A stretch of 64,000 nucleotides of DNA, taken from contig JAEZQK010000037.1 in NCBI GenBank assembly GCA_023413135.1, positions 38,559 to 102,558 on the forward strand, given 5' to 3'. The position numbers and the translations under genes are program-made. Of this stretch, positions 32,926-41,309 are shown piece after piece. Every line of letters starts with the position of its first letter. The first letter of the stretch is position 1. Origin of the DNA: Bacillota bacterium (GTDB taxonomy: Bacteria; Bacillota; Clostridia; Christensenellales; Aristaeellaceae). The notes under the pieces were generated by a model, which saw only the letters and a program-made list of their open reading frames with translations, had not been told where the DNA came from and ran no database searches.

Positions 32926-34386
32926 ATGAAAGGGATTTTTGTCGGTATTGCGGGGGGCAGTGCCCAAAGATGTCTTGACGCAATAAAGGACGCGGTGAAA
33001 AAGGCGGAGTGGCCGGGCCGCCTTGCCTTTGGCGTCTGCCCGGCTGAAAATACCGATCCAACGCCCTTTTTTCAGGCCGCCAAGTCCGCAGCATGCCGGC
33101 TGATGCCAGGAGAAGGGCTTGCGCTAAAAGCTGCCTGGCAGACGGTTTACGGCTTGTACGGCAGCCAGGAGTATGCCTTGCAGATTACCCCTGAGGCCAT
33201 TTTCCTGGAGGACTGGGATAGATCGTTGTTGGCCTCCCTCACAGAGGCGGAGGCTAAAAAGCCTTTGCTTACAGGCGCTTTGTCGCCGGATGCGATTCCA
33301 AGGGCAATGGCCGTGAGAGGCTTTGGTATGGAAGGGGAGCTTCAAATCGCGCCCGGCATGAAGGTGCTGTATGCCCTTCGACCACCGCGGACGTTTTTCC
33401 TTTCTCCCGATTTTGTTTTCGGGGCAGGGGAATGGATGCACAAAGCAAGAGAAGACGCTTGGGATGGTACGGGCGTATTGTCCCTTACGCTGCCTGCTTT
33501 TGCCGGCGGGTTTACGGCCTTTGTCCCTCATGTGAAGGTGGCAGGCAGGACAAACCCTGCTGCGTTTGGGGATGAACGCATTCCGGCGGGGGATTGGGCG
33601 TCCACCCTGCCGGAGTTTGAGGAAGATGGCGGCGTCTTTTTTGACAGGCGGGAGGCGGATTCAAAAGCTCGCCTGGGGATCTATACTTCGAACGGGCGTT
33701 ATCCCGTGCAGCTTCCGCTGGCGGATGGGCTGCGGCAGCTAACCCGCAGGCGGCGGGAAACGCCCATCGCCCGGGTTATGCTGGCTACAGCCCAGGGCAA
33801 GCATGCGCCCCGGCTGCCGATGGATGCCCATTTGACGCTTTTTGAGAACCTGGCGGAACTAAAACGCCTTTCTCTTTGCTGCTATTGCCCGCCGGAGCAG
33901 GTAAAGCGGCTTCAAAAGATACTGCCTAATACTTATGCGCGGCAAGAGGAGGCGGGATTGCTTTCCTACAGCTGCGAGGATGCGTTTTTGCGTAGCAAGC
34001 CCTATTTTATGGCCGAAGCTGCGCATCAGTTTCCCTCCCATACCCATTATGGCTGGATCGATATGGACTATGTAAAGCATCCCGTTCATTCCTCCGCAGT
34101 ATTCCTGTGGGAGGCGCTGACGGATGACAAGATCCATCTGGCGCAGGTGGGCGGCGAAATGGATACGGGGCTTGTGGTGGTGCCCAAGGGGAAGATCGAC
34201 TGGCTTTTGCAAACCGCGTCGGTGCTGAATCCCGCCCCGGAGATGGGACCGGGAGACGCGGGCCTGTTTAGATGCCTTGTGGATACGTATCCGGATGCGT
34301 TTACACTGCATCCCATGGAAAGAAAGCACATGCTGCTTTCCTTATGCCAGCCTATGATTTGCGGAGGAATGCTGTATGATGCCTAA
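32926..34386 (+). CDS. Two-part glycosyltransferase-like protein (GT60-like plus HtrL/YibB-like)
   Basis: A 486-residue cytoplasmic protein. The first part (IFVGIAGGSAQRCLDAIKDAV, about 3-24; QEYALQITPEAIFLEDWDRSL, about 77-97) resembles GlcNAc-transferases of the GT60/PF11397 type, but where those have a metal-binding DxH after LQI this protein has TPEAI. The second part (from about residue 280) has SHTHYGWIDMDYVKHP and EMDTGLVVVPKGKIDWL, similar to HtrL/YibB (WlaTC) proteins. So the N-terminal module may be inactive and the C-terminal one active. GGAGGG before the ATG at 32926 fixes the start. Its last codons overlap the thioesterase gene. The substrate is unknown, and the family calls come from pattern memory. 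Confidence 0.5.
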   Translation: MKGIFVGIAGGSAQRCLDAIKDAVKKAEWPGRLAFGVCPAENTDPTPFFQAAKSAACRLMPGEGLALKAAWQTVYGLYGSQEYALQITPEAIFLEDWDRSLLASLTEAEAKKPLLTGALSPDAIPRAMAVRGFGMEGELQIAPGMKVLYALRPPRTFFLSPDFVFGAGEWMHKAREDAWDGTGVLSLTLPAFAGGFTAFVPHVKVAGRTNPAAFGDERIPAGDWASTLPEFEEDGGVFFDRREADSKARLGIYTSNGRYPVQLPLADGLRQLTRRRRETPIARVMLATAQGKHAPRLPMDAHLTLFENLAELKRLSLCCYCPPEQVKRLQKILPNTYARQEEAGLLSYSCEDAFLRSKPYFMAEAAHQFPSHTHYGWIDMDYVKHPVHSSAVFLWEALTDDKIHLAQVGGEMDTGLVVVPKGKIDWLLQTASVLNPAPEMGPGDAGLFRCLVDTYPDAFTLHPMERKHMLLSLCQPMICGGMLYDA

Positions 34387-34846
34387 GAAGGTTTCCGATT
34401 CCCGCACTGAGCAGGTGCATATCGTGCTGCCGGAGGACATCAACGGCTATAACCGCCTGTTTGGCGGCAGGCTGATGGCTTGGATCGACGTGGTAGCCGC
34501 CGTGGTGGCCCGCCGCCACAGCGGCCGGGAAGTGACCACCGCCTGCGTGGACCGGCTGGAATTCCAGGCGGCGGCCCATTTGAACACCACCATCGTACTG
34601 ACCGGCTGCGTTACCTATGTGGGACATACCAGCATGGAGGTGCGGGTGGACACGTTTGCCGAGGATCTCAATGGCCAAAGGCAGCGTGTGAACCGGGCAT
34701 ACCTTGTGATGGTAGCGCTGGATGAAAATCAAAAGCCCACCCCCGTACCGCCCCTTGAGCTGGAAACAGACAAGGAGCGCAGGGAGTGGGAAGGCGGCAT
34801 CCGCCGCAGTGAACTGAGAAAGATACGCAGCGAGGAGCATTTTTAG
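34376..34846 (+). CDS. Hotdog-fold acyl-CoA thioesterase
   Basis: A 156-residue acyl-CoA hydrolase of the YciA/BACH type. NGYNRLFGGRLMAWIDVVAAVVARRHSG holds the conserved N..GG..M.WID core with the catalytic Asp, then VTTACVDRLEFQ and TYVGHTSMEVRVDTFAED. It cleaves acyl-CoA to free acid and CoA; chain-length preference cannot be read from the sequence. It starts eight bases after GGAGG and overlaps the upstream gene by 11 bases, so the two are cotranscribed although no functional link is evident. Confidence 0.88.
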   Translation: MMPKKVSDSRTEQVHIVLPEDINGYNRLFGGRLMAWIDVVAAVVARRHSGREVTTACVDRLEFQAAAHLNTTIVLTGCVTYVGHTSMEVRVDTFAEDLNGQRQRVNRAYLVMVALDENQKPTPVPPLELETDKERREWEGGIRRSELRKIRSEEHF

Positions 34847-34851
34847 AACTA

Positions 34852-35259
34852 TTATAAGGAATACCAAACCCAGCAGACTGCGGAAAGCAGGCAAAAGCTG
34901 AGGCCTATTAGCAGAAGGAAAACCTTGGACTTCCCCCGGCGGGCGTCTTTGCTTGTTTTGTAGGCAAAAAAGTCGGCATGGTCCCGGCTGCGTTTTAATG
35001 GCGTGAACCGCATCAACAAGCAGTAAACGGCGTAGGAGAGCATGTCAAAAAAGCCGGTGGTGGAAATCGCCAGAAGCCCGCCCAGGCCTGACAGCAGAAT
35101 GCCCGCCACAAAAAAGCCGTCGCTTAAGTACCTTGCCTGCATAAAAGCCGGCTGTACAAAGGCAAAACCCTGATGAAGAGCGACCAGGAAGGAAATGACC
35201 ACCCCAATCAGAAAAGGGATGATGTATCGTGCGACCCAGGCGGTATGCTTGTTCTTCAT
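34852..35259 (-). CDS. DUF3899 family membrane protein
   Basis: A 135-residue protein with four hydrophobic segments. ARYLSDGFFVAGILLSGLGGLLAISTTGFFDMLSYAVY matches the DUF3899 core (L-DG-F-aG...G.FD...Y). The basic segment TPLKRSRDHADFFAYKTSK is a cytoplasmic loop before the last helix. The function is unknown. The ATG at 35259 is preceded by GAGGGG; the open frame extends a further 16 codons. It ends six bases from the thioesterase gene, and the start lies 54 bases after the end of the opp operon on the same strand. Confidence 0.75.
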   Translation of the reverse strand: MKNKHTAWVARYIIPFLIGVVISFLVALHQGFAFVQPAFMQARYLSDGFFVAGILLSGLGGLLAISTTGFFDMLSYAVYCLLMRFTPLKRSRDHADFFAYKTSKDARRGKSKVFLLLIGLSFCLLSAVCWVWYSL

Positions 35260-35313
35260 GCATCCCCTCTGCCGGCGCCGGAGTATGGCAGGCTGTGAAA
35301 ATGGCACATGGTC

Positions 35314-36501
35314 TTACCGGCCTTCCCGCTGTGCCTTGTACCGTACATATTCCGCTTCATTGCACTGTACAAAATGCCCCGGGACAATTTCGCGCATCGT
35401 TGGCTTGTCGGCCTCATAGGTATGCTCCACCAATGGATCGTATTTGATCCGGCGGCGCTGCTTTTCATAATTGGGATCGGGCAGCGGGATGGCCGACAGC
35501 AGCGATTTGGTATACGGGTGCAGCGGATGGTCAAACAGCTCGTCCGAGGGTGCCAACTCCACAATCTTGCCATAGTACATCACGCCGATCCGGTCGGAAA
35601 AATACTTGACCACGGACAGGTTGTGGGCAATAAACAAAAGCGTCAGGCCCAGCTTGTGCCTAAGATCGTCCAGCAGGTTGATGACCTGTGCCTGGATGGA
35701 AACGTCCAAAGCGCTCACCGGCTCGTCCGCGATGATCAATTCGGGATTCATGACAATGGAGCGGGCGACGCCAATGCGCTGCCGTTGGCCGCCGGAAAAT
35801 TCATGGGGATAGCGGGAAGCGTGCTCCCGCACAAGCCCCACCATCTCCAGCACCTGATAGACCTTTTCCTCAATGCGGCGCTTGTCCGTTTCCCCGCGGA
35901 TGACCAAGCCCTCCGATATGGTCTCATACACCGTCATGCGGGGATCCAGGGAGGCGATGGGGTCCTGGAAAATCATCTGGATCTGGGTGGTAAAGCGCTG
36001 CTTTTGGGCGATTCTAATGGCATAGGAATATTCTTCCTTCAGTTTTACCAACGCATCACCGGAGGCGGCGGCCCAAAGAGGCTTGTATTTGCTTTCCACC
36101 TCCCGCATCTGCTCGTTGGCGTACAGCTTGTCACAGCGGTAATGGTCGCGCCGGGCAGCGCGGATTTCCTCCTGCTGCCGGGCAATGAATGCGCGCAGTT
36201 CCTGGCGCTTATCCGGCGCGGCGGTTTTCATTTCCTTCCTTGCCTCAGCAATGGCCCTGTCATAGGATAGCGTGCCTGCCGCAATGCGTTTCCCTTTGAA
36301 ATAGATGCTGCCGGAAGTGATATTGTACAACTTGATGATGGAGCGGCCCGTGGTGGTTTTGCCGCACCCCGATTCGCCTACCAGGCCAAAAACTTCACCC
36401 TTTTTGATGTCAAGGCTGATGTCATCCACGGCCTTGTTCGACTTGAAATATTGGCACAAATGTTCCACCCGAAGCAGGATTTCGGCATTTTCGTCAGGCA
36501 T
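35314..36501 (-). CDS. oppF: Peptide ABC transporter ATPase, OppF-type with insertion
   Basis: A 395-residue ABC ATPase. Walker A is GESGCGKTT; the Q-loop QMIFQDPIASLDPRM, signature FSGGQRQR, Walker B LIIADEPVSALD and the C-terminal oligopeptide_HPY motif HPLHPYTKSLLSAIP are all present. Between Walker A and the Q-loop it carries about 95 additional charged, helical residues (about 80-170), which ordinary OppF proteins of about 320 residues lack. Its start overlaps the oppD stop by eight bases. Last gene of the oppABCDF operon. Confidence 0.9.
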   Translation of the reverse strand: MPDENAEILLRVEHLCQYFKSNKAVDDISLDIKKGEVFGLVGESGCGKTTTGRSIIKLYNITSGSIYFKGKRIAAGTLSYDRAIAEARKEMKTAAPDKRQELRAFIARQQEEIRAARRDHYRCDKLYANEQMREVESKYKPLWAAASGDALVKLKEEYSYAIRIAQKQRFTTQIQMIFQDPIASLDPRMTVYETISEGLVIRGETDKRRIEEKVYQVLEMVGLVREHASRYPHEFSGGQRQRIGVARSIVMNPELIIADEPVSALDVSIQAQVINLLDDLRHKLGLTLLFIAHNLSVVKYFSDRIGVMYYGKIVELAPSDELFDHPLHPYTKSLLSAIPLPDPNYEKQRRRIKYDPLVEHTYEADKPTMREIVPGHFVQCNEAEYVRYKAQREGR

Positions 36502-38641
36502 TCGGGTTCACTTCCATTCTGGCCATCATTTTTTCAATGCGTTCCGTCAAGGCCTTTGGTGGTTGAATTTTGGGCGCGTCGGGGTGCAAAAGCCACGTTG
36601 CTGCCCAATGGGTCTGTGTAATGGGAAACGCGGGGGGCTCCTGCTTAAAATCGATTTCCATGGCATAGCGGTTGCGCTCGGCAAAGGCATCCCCCTTGGG
36701 CGGATAGATCAAGTTTGGCGGCGTGCCGGGAATGGCCTCCAGCCGTTCCTTGGTTTCCAGATTGGGCATAGAGGAGAGCAGGGCCCAGGTATACGGATGG
36801 GCAGGGGAATAGAAAATTTCCTGGGAGGTGCCGCACTCCACGATCTTGCCTGCATACATGACGGCGATACGGTCCGCCATGTTGGCCACAACGCCCAGGT
36901 CGTGGGTGATGAAGATGATGGATAGGTTGCGTTCCCTTTTCAGCTTGTTGATCAGCTCCAGAATCTGTGCCTGAATGGTCACGTCCAAAGCGGTGGTAGG
37001 CTCGTCGCAGATCAGGATATCCGGGTTTGCCGCCAAGGCAATGGCAATGACGATCCGCTGGCGCATGCCGCCGGAAAATTCAAAGGGGTACTGGCGGTAG
37101 CGCTTGCGCGGCTCAGAAATGCCCACTTCCTCCATCAGTTTGAGGGCCTTGTTGCGTGCCGCCCGCTTTGTCACACTCAGCACCATACCGGAGGCCGCAT
37201 CGTTGATGTAGTCAATCAGGCGCCGGGTGATAACGCGCGGGTCTTCCTGGGCGGAGGGCTGGTTTTTTGCCTGGTACTGCTCTTTTAAGTTTGTGATCAG
37301 ATGGAGGATATTCCGTTTCACCAGGGCCAGGTCGATGACGGAGGGGGAGGCCACTGTCCAGTCGGCCGCTTTGCCCTTGGCCTCGCGCTTTTCAAACCGG
37401 CGCGTCTGCTGTTCGTATTTTTTCACCTTACGGCCGTTTAAGCGCACGCCCTCCTGATAGGAGTGTACAAAATCCGTTAGGCTGCTGGAAAAGGTGCAGG
37501 CCACGCTATCCTTGACGATATCCAGGGGATTGATGGATTCGTCCACCTGCTTGCACAATTCCGCTGCCCAGGGCTGAAAACTTGCGACGTCAAGGCTGTC
37601 GCTCTTAATGAGCGTTTGGTCCAGCGCCTGAACGGCCTTTTCCCGAAGCTTCAGGTATTTTTCCTGGTTGTACTTTACGCCACTCTCAGCCAGGAGAAGA
37701 AAATCATCCATGAATTCCTCAGCCAGACGGCGGGCGTAAAAGGCGTTTTGCTCATCCATGGTTCCCCGGGGTTTTTCACCCGTGCCCTTTTCCTCAAAAT
37801 AGCCAAGGGCAAAAAAGTCCGGCACAGGCTTTGACACAGCTTCCTTGAGGAGATCCCGCAATTGCGCAAGCTTTAAGGCGGCATCATCGAACTTTCCATT
37901 TCTGATCTGGCCTTGCAGGCCGTCAAGCAGCCCGCCTGCAAGGTTCTTGACCTCCGCGGCGCGATCGGACACCACATACGGGTTCATCGACTTCAAGCAC
38001 AGCTCCTGAACCTCCGCAAGGCTTATCCGGGCATCGGTAAAAGCGTTTTTTTCTATGAGGAACAGAATGTTCTCCATTTCCACAAGGGCTTCCTGGGCGG
38101 CCTCCAGAGCGCTGTCGTATGCCTGCTTCAGGCTGACATGCCGCCTTTCAAACCGCCGGAAGAGACTGCACTTCTTCCGGATGGCCTCTTCCTGCCCCGG
38201 CCGGCTTAAGCGCATATACTTTTCCAACAGGTCAAGCTTAAAGTGGTAGCTGGCCTTGGAAAACCGCTGGCGTGCCTTGCCCTTCAAGAGCATGGCCTCC
38301 GTCAGTTGCTTTCCGATGCGCATAATTGGGTTGAGGCTGGAAAGCGGGTCCTGAAAAATCATGGAGATTTTGTCGCCGCGGATCTTATAGAAATCCTCCT
38401 CGTTGATTTTAAGCAGGTCCTGCCCGTCGTAGAGGATTTCGCCGCCCTCCACCATGGCGTTGCCCGCCAGGATGCCAAGGATGGCCTTGGAGGTGACGGA
38501 CTTGCCCGAGCCGGACTCGCCGACAATGGCCAGCGTTTCCCCCTTGGTTAAATCAAAGCTGATATTCCGCACCGCCTGCAGCTTGCCGGATACTGTGCGA
38601 AAGGAGATGCGCAGATCCCGCACTTGTAATTTTTTCTCCAT
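36494..38641 (-). CDS. oppD: Peptide ABC transporter ATPase, OppD-type with very large insertion
   Basis: A 715-residue ABC ATPase, about twice the normal 330-350. Walker A (GESGSGKS, about 41-48) and the Q-loop (MIFQDPLSSLNPIM) are followed by some 350 extra, mostly helical and highly charged residues (about 120-475). The signature FSGGMRQR, Walker B LICDEPTTALD, switch FITHDLGVV and HPYTWALLSSMP then continue normally. All catalytic motifs are intact and the frame is unbroken, so the insertion is real protein rather than an intron or frameshift. I do not recognise the inserted domain. Confidence 0.88.
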   Translation of the reverse strand: MEKKLQVRDLRISFRTVSGKLQAVRNISFDLTKGETLAIVGESGSGKSVTSKAILGILAGNAMVEGGEILYDGQDLLKINEEDFYKIRGDKISMIFQDPLSSLNPIMRIGKQLTEAMLLKGKARQRFSKASYHFKLDLLEKYMRLSRPGQEEAIRKKCSLFRRFERRHVSLKQAYDSALEAAQEALVEMENILFLIEKNAFTDARISLAEVQELCLKSMNPYVVSDRAAEVKNLAGGLLDGLQGQIRNGKFDDAALKLAQLRDLLKEAVSKPVPDFFALGYFEEKGTGEKPRGTMDEQNAFYARRLAEEFMDDFLLLAESGVKYNQEKYLKLREKAVQALDQTLIKSDSLDVASFQPWAAELCKQVDESINPLDIVKDSVACTFSSSLTDFVHSYQEGVRLNGRKVKKYEQQTRRFEKREAKGKAADWTVASPSVIDLALVKRNILHLITNLKEQYQAKNQPSAQEDPRVITRRLIDYINDAASGMVLSVTKRAARNKALKLMEEVGISEPRKRYRQYPFEFSGGMRQRIVIAIALAANPDILICDEPTTALDVTIQAQILELINKLKRERNLSIIFITHDLGVVANMADRIAVMYAGKIVECGTSQEIFYSPAHPYTWALLSSMPNLETKERLEAIPGTPPNLIYPPKGDAFAERNRYAMEIDFKQEPPAFPITQTHWAATWLLHPDAPKIQPPKALTERIEKMMARMEVNPNA

Positions 38642-38642
38642 T

Positions 38643-40178
38643 CTACTCAGCTCCCCTCAGTGACGGATTGAAGGCGTCGCGTAAGCCGTTCCCAAACAGG
38701 TTGAAGGAAATCATCAGCAGGGAAATGAAAAGTGCCGGAAAAAAGATGATGTGCGGATTGGTGGACAAATACGCTTTTCCGCCGGCCAGCATGCTGCCCA
38801 CGCTGGTCATCGTGGAAGATTCCAGATTGATAATGCCCAGGTACGTGAGCATGGACTCGCTGAAGATAACGCTTGGGATCACCAGCACGGAGCCGGTGAT
38901 GATCGTTCCGAGGGAGTTGGGGAAGATGTGCCTTAACATCAGGCGCGCGTCGCGCGCTCCCAGCGTCCGGGCCGCCAGAATGTACTCCTGCCCCTTGAAG
39001 CGGTAAAACTGCATACGCACGCGGCTGGCCATGCCAATCCAGCCGGTGAGCACAAAAGCAAACAGAAGTGATGGTGCGCTGCCCACCCTCTTGGCCAGAT
39101 GCAGTTGGAAGAGCGAGGCTACCACAATGAAGGGCACGCCGCTCAATATATCCGAAATGCGCTCCATGATCAAGTCCGCCGCGCCGCCGTAGTATCCCTC
39201 AATGGCGCCATAGACCGCGCCGATAAACAGGTTGATGGCGGATATGCAAATGGCCAACAGCAAGCTGAAACGCGCGCCCATGGCCAGGCGGGTGAAGATA
39301 TCCTGCCCCCGGTCGTTGGTGCCGAAGACGAAGGCAGGCTCGTAGCCGTAGCGGTATTGGAAATACGTATATTTGCTGATGCGCGTCACATACGACTTGA
39401 CAGTAGAAGTGCCGGTTATCCGCGCATAGGCGTAGGGCTTGTCAGGATCTGTATCACCGGCGATGCGCAGGCTGTGGTACGTAGTATCCTCCGGGGTGGT
39501 GGTGCGGTAAATCGGGGTGAAATTACCCCCCTTATCCAACACGGGCACGCCCTTGCGGTTGGTTTCGTACCAGATGTTCGCGTCGGACTGCTTGGCGTCG
39601 GTAATGGCGGGATAGATGACCTGAATGCCCGTCTGATCCTGCCAGGCCTGCAACGCCTCAAATTCCGCATGGGTTAGGGTGAGATAGGTCATCCCCATTT
39701 TCAGGTAATCGTCGACCTTGACGTCGTAAAATGTGGTATTGGAGTTGGCGGTTGGGTCCGTATACGATTCGCGGTAGATCTCCACAATGGGATTCAGGCC
39801 GGTTTCATGGGCGATGGCGCTGTATGACTGAAAGGTGGCGGCATTCAGCGTAGCATCGCTGTACCCGTTCAGCCCAAGCCAGTTTAGGGGTACGAACCTC
39901 GGGGGAAGCTTGGTGTAGCTTAAGTACGTGGTGTCCGTCAGCGAGCGTGTATAGGTGGTATCACCCAGGATGGGACCCAGGATCGCATATAGGATCAGGA
40001 ACAGAATAATAAAGGCGGCTGCTACCGAGCTCTTGTTCCGGGCAAAGCGGGAAAGAACATCCTGATAATAGCTGGTGGGCTTGGTTTCCAGCTTTTTATC
40101 ATGCAGGCGGCCTTCGTCGCCGACAAACGCAAAGTCAGAGGCGGGGATGGGGGTATACATCTTGCTTTTTTCGTTCAT
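38643..40178 (-). CDS. oppC: Peptide ABC transporter permease, OppC-type with long extracellular insert
   Basis: A 511-residue permease. One membrane segment (about 53-72) is followed by about 230 residues predicted outside (rich in Thr, Asp and Tyr, ending FGTNDRGQDIFTRLAMGARFS). Normally this loop is much shorter. The five-helix transport domain then carries the EAA loop EYILAARTLGARDARLMLRHIFPNSLG. The stop of oppB and this start share one base (TAATG). The extended loop may contact the equally enlarged binding protein. Confidence 0.88.
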   Translation of the reverse strand: MNEKSKMYTPIPASDFAFVGDEGRLHDKKLETKPTSYYQDVLSRFARNKSSVAAAFIILFLILYAILGPILGDTTYTRSLTDTTYLSYTKLPPRFVPLNWLGLNGYSDATLNAATFQSYSAIAHETGLNPIVEIYRESYTDPTANSNTTFYDVKVDDYLKMGMTYLTLTHAEFEALQAWQDQTGIQVIYPAITDAKQSDANIWYETNRKGVPVLDKGGNFTPIYRTTTPEDTTYHSLRIAGDTDPDKPYAYARITGTSTVKSYVTRISKYTYFQYRYGYEPAFVFGTNDRGQDIFTRLAMGARFSLLLAICISAINLFIGAVYGAIEGYYGGAADLIMERISDILSGVPFIVVASLFQLHLAKRVGSAPSLLFAFVLTGWIGMASRVRMQFYRFKGQEYILAARTLGARDARLMLRHIFPNSLGTIITGSVLVIPSVIFSESMLTYLGIINLESSTMTSVGSMLAGGKAYLSTNPHIIFFPALFISLLMISFNLFGNGLRDAFNPSLRGAE

Positions 40179-41137
40179 TACTTCTTGCTCCCCATTCTGA
40201 TTCTCGGGTCGATGAAGCCATAACTGATATCCACCAGGATACCGGAAGCCAGGCTGACCAATGTGTAAAAGGCCGAAAGAAGCATGAAAAAGTTGTAGTC
40301 CGGCGTCGCGGCTGTGATGGAAGCGACATAGAGCGGGCCGACGCCGGGGATGCCAAAGATCTGTTCAATGACCAGCGAGCCGCCGATAATGCCTACAAAC
40401 TCCCCCAGGATCATGGGGAAAATAGGCACCATCGCATTGCGCAGGGCGTGGCGCAACGTGGTCTGGGCCTTGGAAAGGCCCTTTGTGCGGGCCAAAAGCA
40501 AAAAGTCGCTGGTTAATACCTCCGTCAGTTCGGCACGTGTATAGCGGGTCAGGCCTGCGACGATGCCAAAGCCCAGGGAGAGGATGGCCGGCACCAGGGA
40601 CACAAAGGTTGCAAAGGAAAAGTAATCCTGGCCCGCCGCCATTTGGAACGGAAACCATTTAAGCTTGAAGCACAGAAAATACTGTACCAAAAAAGCGTAC
40701 ACGAAGTTGGGGACAGAAACAAACACCATGACCGATGTGGAAATAAAATGGTCTTGCCATTTGTTTTTCTTCAAGGCCGCGTATATCCCCAAAAGAAGAC
40801 CCAGAGGCACGCTAAAGATCATGGTATAGCTATTCACAATGATGGTTGCGGGCATTTTTTCCATAAACTTGGCCCATACATCCTGCCCCAGGTACAGGGA
40901 TTCGCTGATGCCCCAATCGCCGCCGATCAAGGATTTTTGAAAAAATATCATATACTGTTCAATCAGCGGTTTATTATAGCCCAACGCTTCGCGCCGCATC
41001 TCAATCAGCTGCATATCCTTGCCAAACTGCTGGGCGGGCTTGTTGGGCAGCAGCTTGATAAGTACAAAACACATGGAAACGATGATCAGGAACACCATGA
41101 ACATCAGCAGGATTCTTTTGAGTACATACTTGACCAT
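40178..41137 (-). CDS. oppB: Peptide ABC transporter permease, OppB-type
   Basis: A 319-residue permease of normal size, beginning MVKYVLKRILLMFMVFLII with six segments. The EAA loop is SDFLLLARTKGLSKAQTTLRHALRNAM, and the C-terminus has ...SYGFIDPRIRMGSKK. The frame is open to 41260, but AAGGGG precedes the ATG at 41137 and the upstream stretch is the large hairpin. It is the only Opp component here without an insertion. Confidence 0.92.
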   Translation of the reverse strand: MVKYVLKRILLMFMVFLIIVSMCFVLIKLLPNKPAQQFGKDMQLIEMRREALGYNKPLIEQYMIFFQKSLIGGDWGISESLYLGQDVWAKFMEKMPATIIVNSYTMIFSVPLGLLLGIYAALKKNKWQDHFISTSVMVFVSVPNFVYAFLVQYFLCFKLKWFPFQMAAGQDYFSFATFVSLVPAILSLGFGIVAGLTRYTRAELTEVLTSDFLLLARTKGLSKAQTTLRHALRNAMVPIFPMILGEFVGIIGGSLVIEQIFGIPGVGPLYVASITAATPDYNFFMLLSAFYTLVSLASGILVDISYGFIDPRIRMGSKK

Positions 41138-41154
41138 GCGGAATCCCCTTCTCA

Positions 41155-41205
41155 TTTTACGGCTACACCCATATGCAACCGGCGCACATGGGTGTAGCCG
41201 TAAAA
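41155..41205 (-). terminator. Large intercistronic hairpin between oppA and oppB
   Basis: TTTTACGGCTACACCCAT (41155-41172) is perfectly complementary to ATGGGTGTAGCCGTAAAA (41188-41205). It sits 105 bases after oppA and just before the oppB ribosome site. There is no T-run. It probably raises oppA mRNA over the downstream permease genes. Confidence 0.7.
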
Positions 41206-41309
41206 AATGCAACTCATTTGGGGGAAGGACTAACCCGCAGAGGAAGGGATTCATGCGCACCCTTCCTCCGCGGCAATGCTGTCCTGCGATAGGTTCCGTC
41301 GGATAACGG

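Noticed and set aside
32719..32967. N-terminal extension of glutamate dehydrogenase by 83 codons
   Set aside because: It is absent from the family, crosses the likely gdhA promoter, and GTG 32718 has a good ribosome site.
36494..38641. OppD as two genes or an intein/intron
   Set aside because: The frame is continuous, the inserted region lacks intein splice motifs, and the ABC motifs flank it in normal order.
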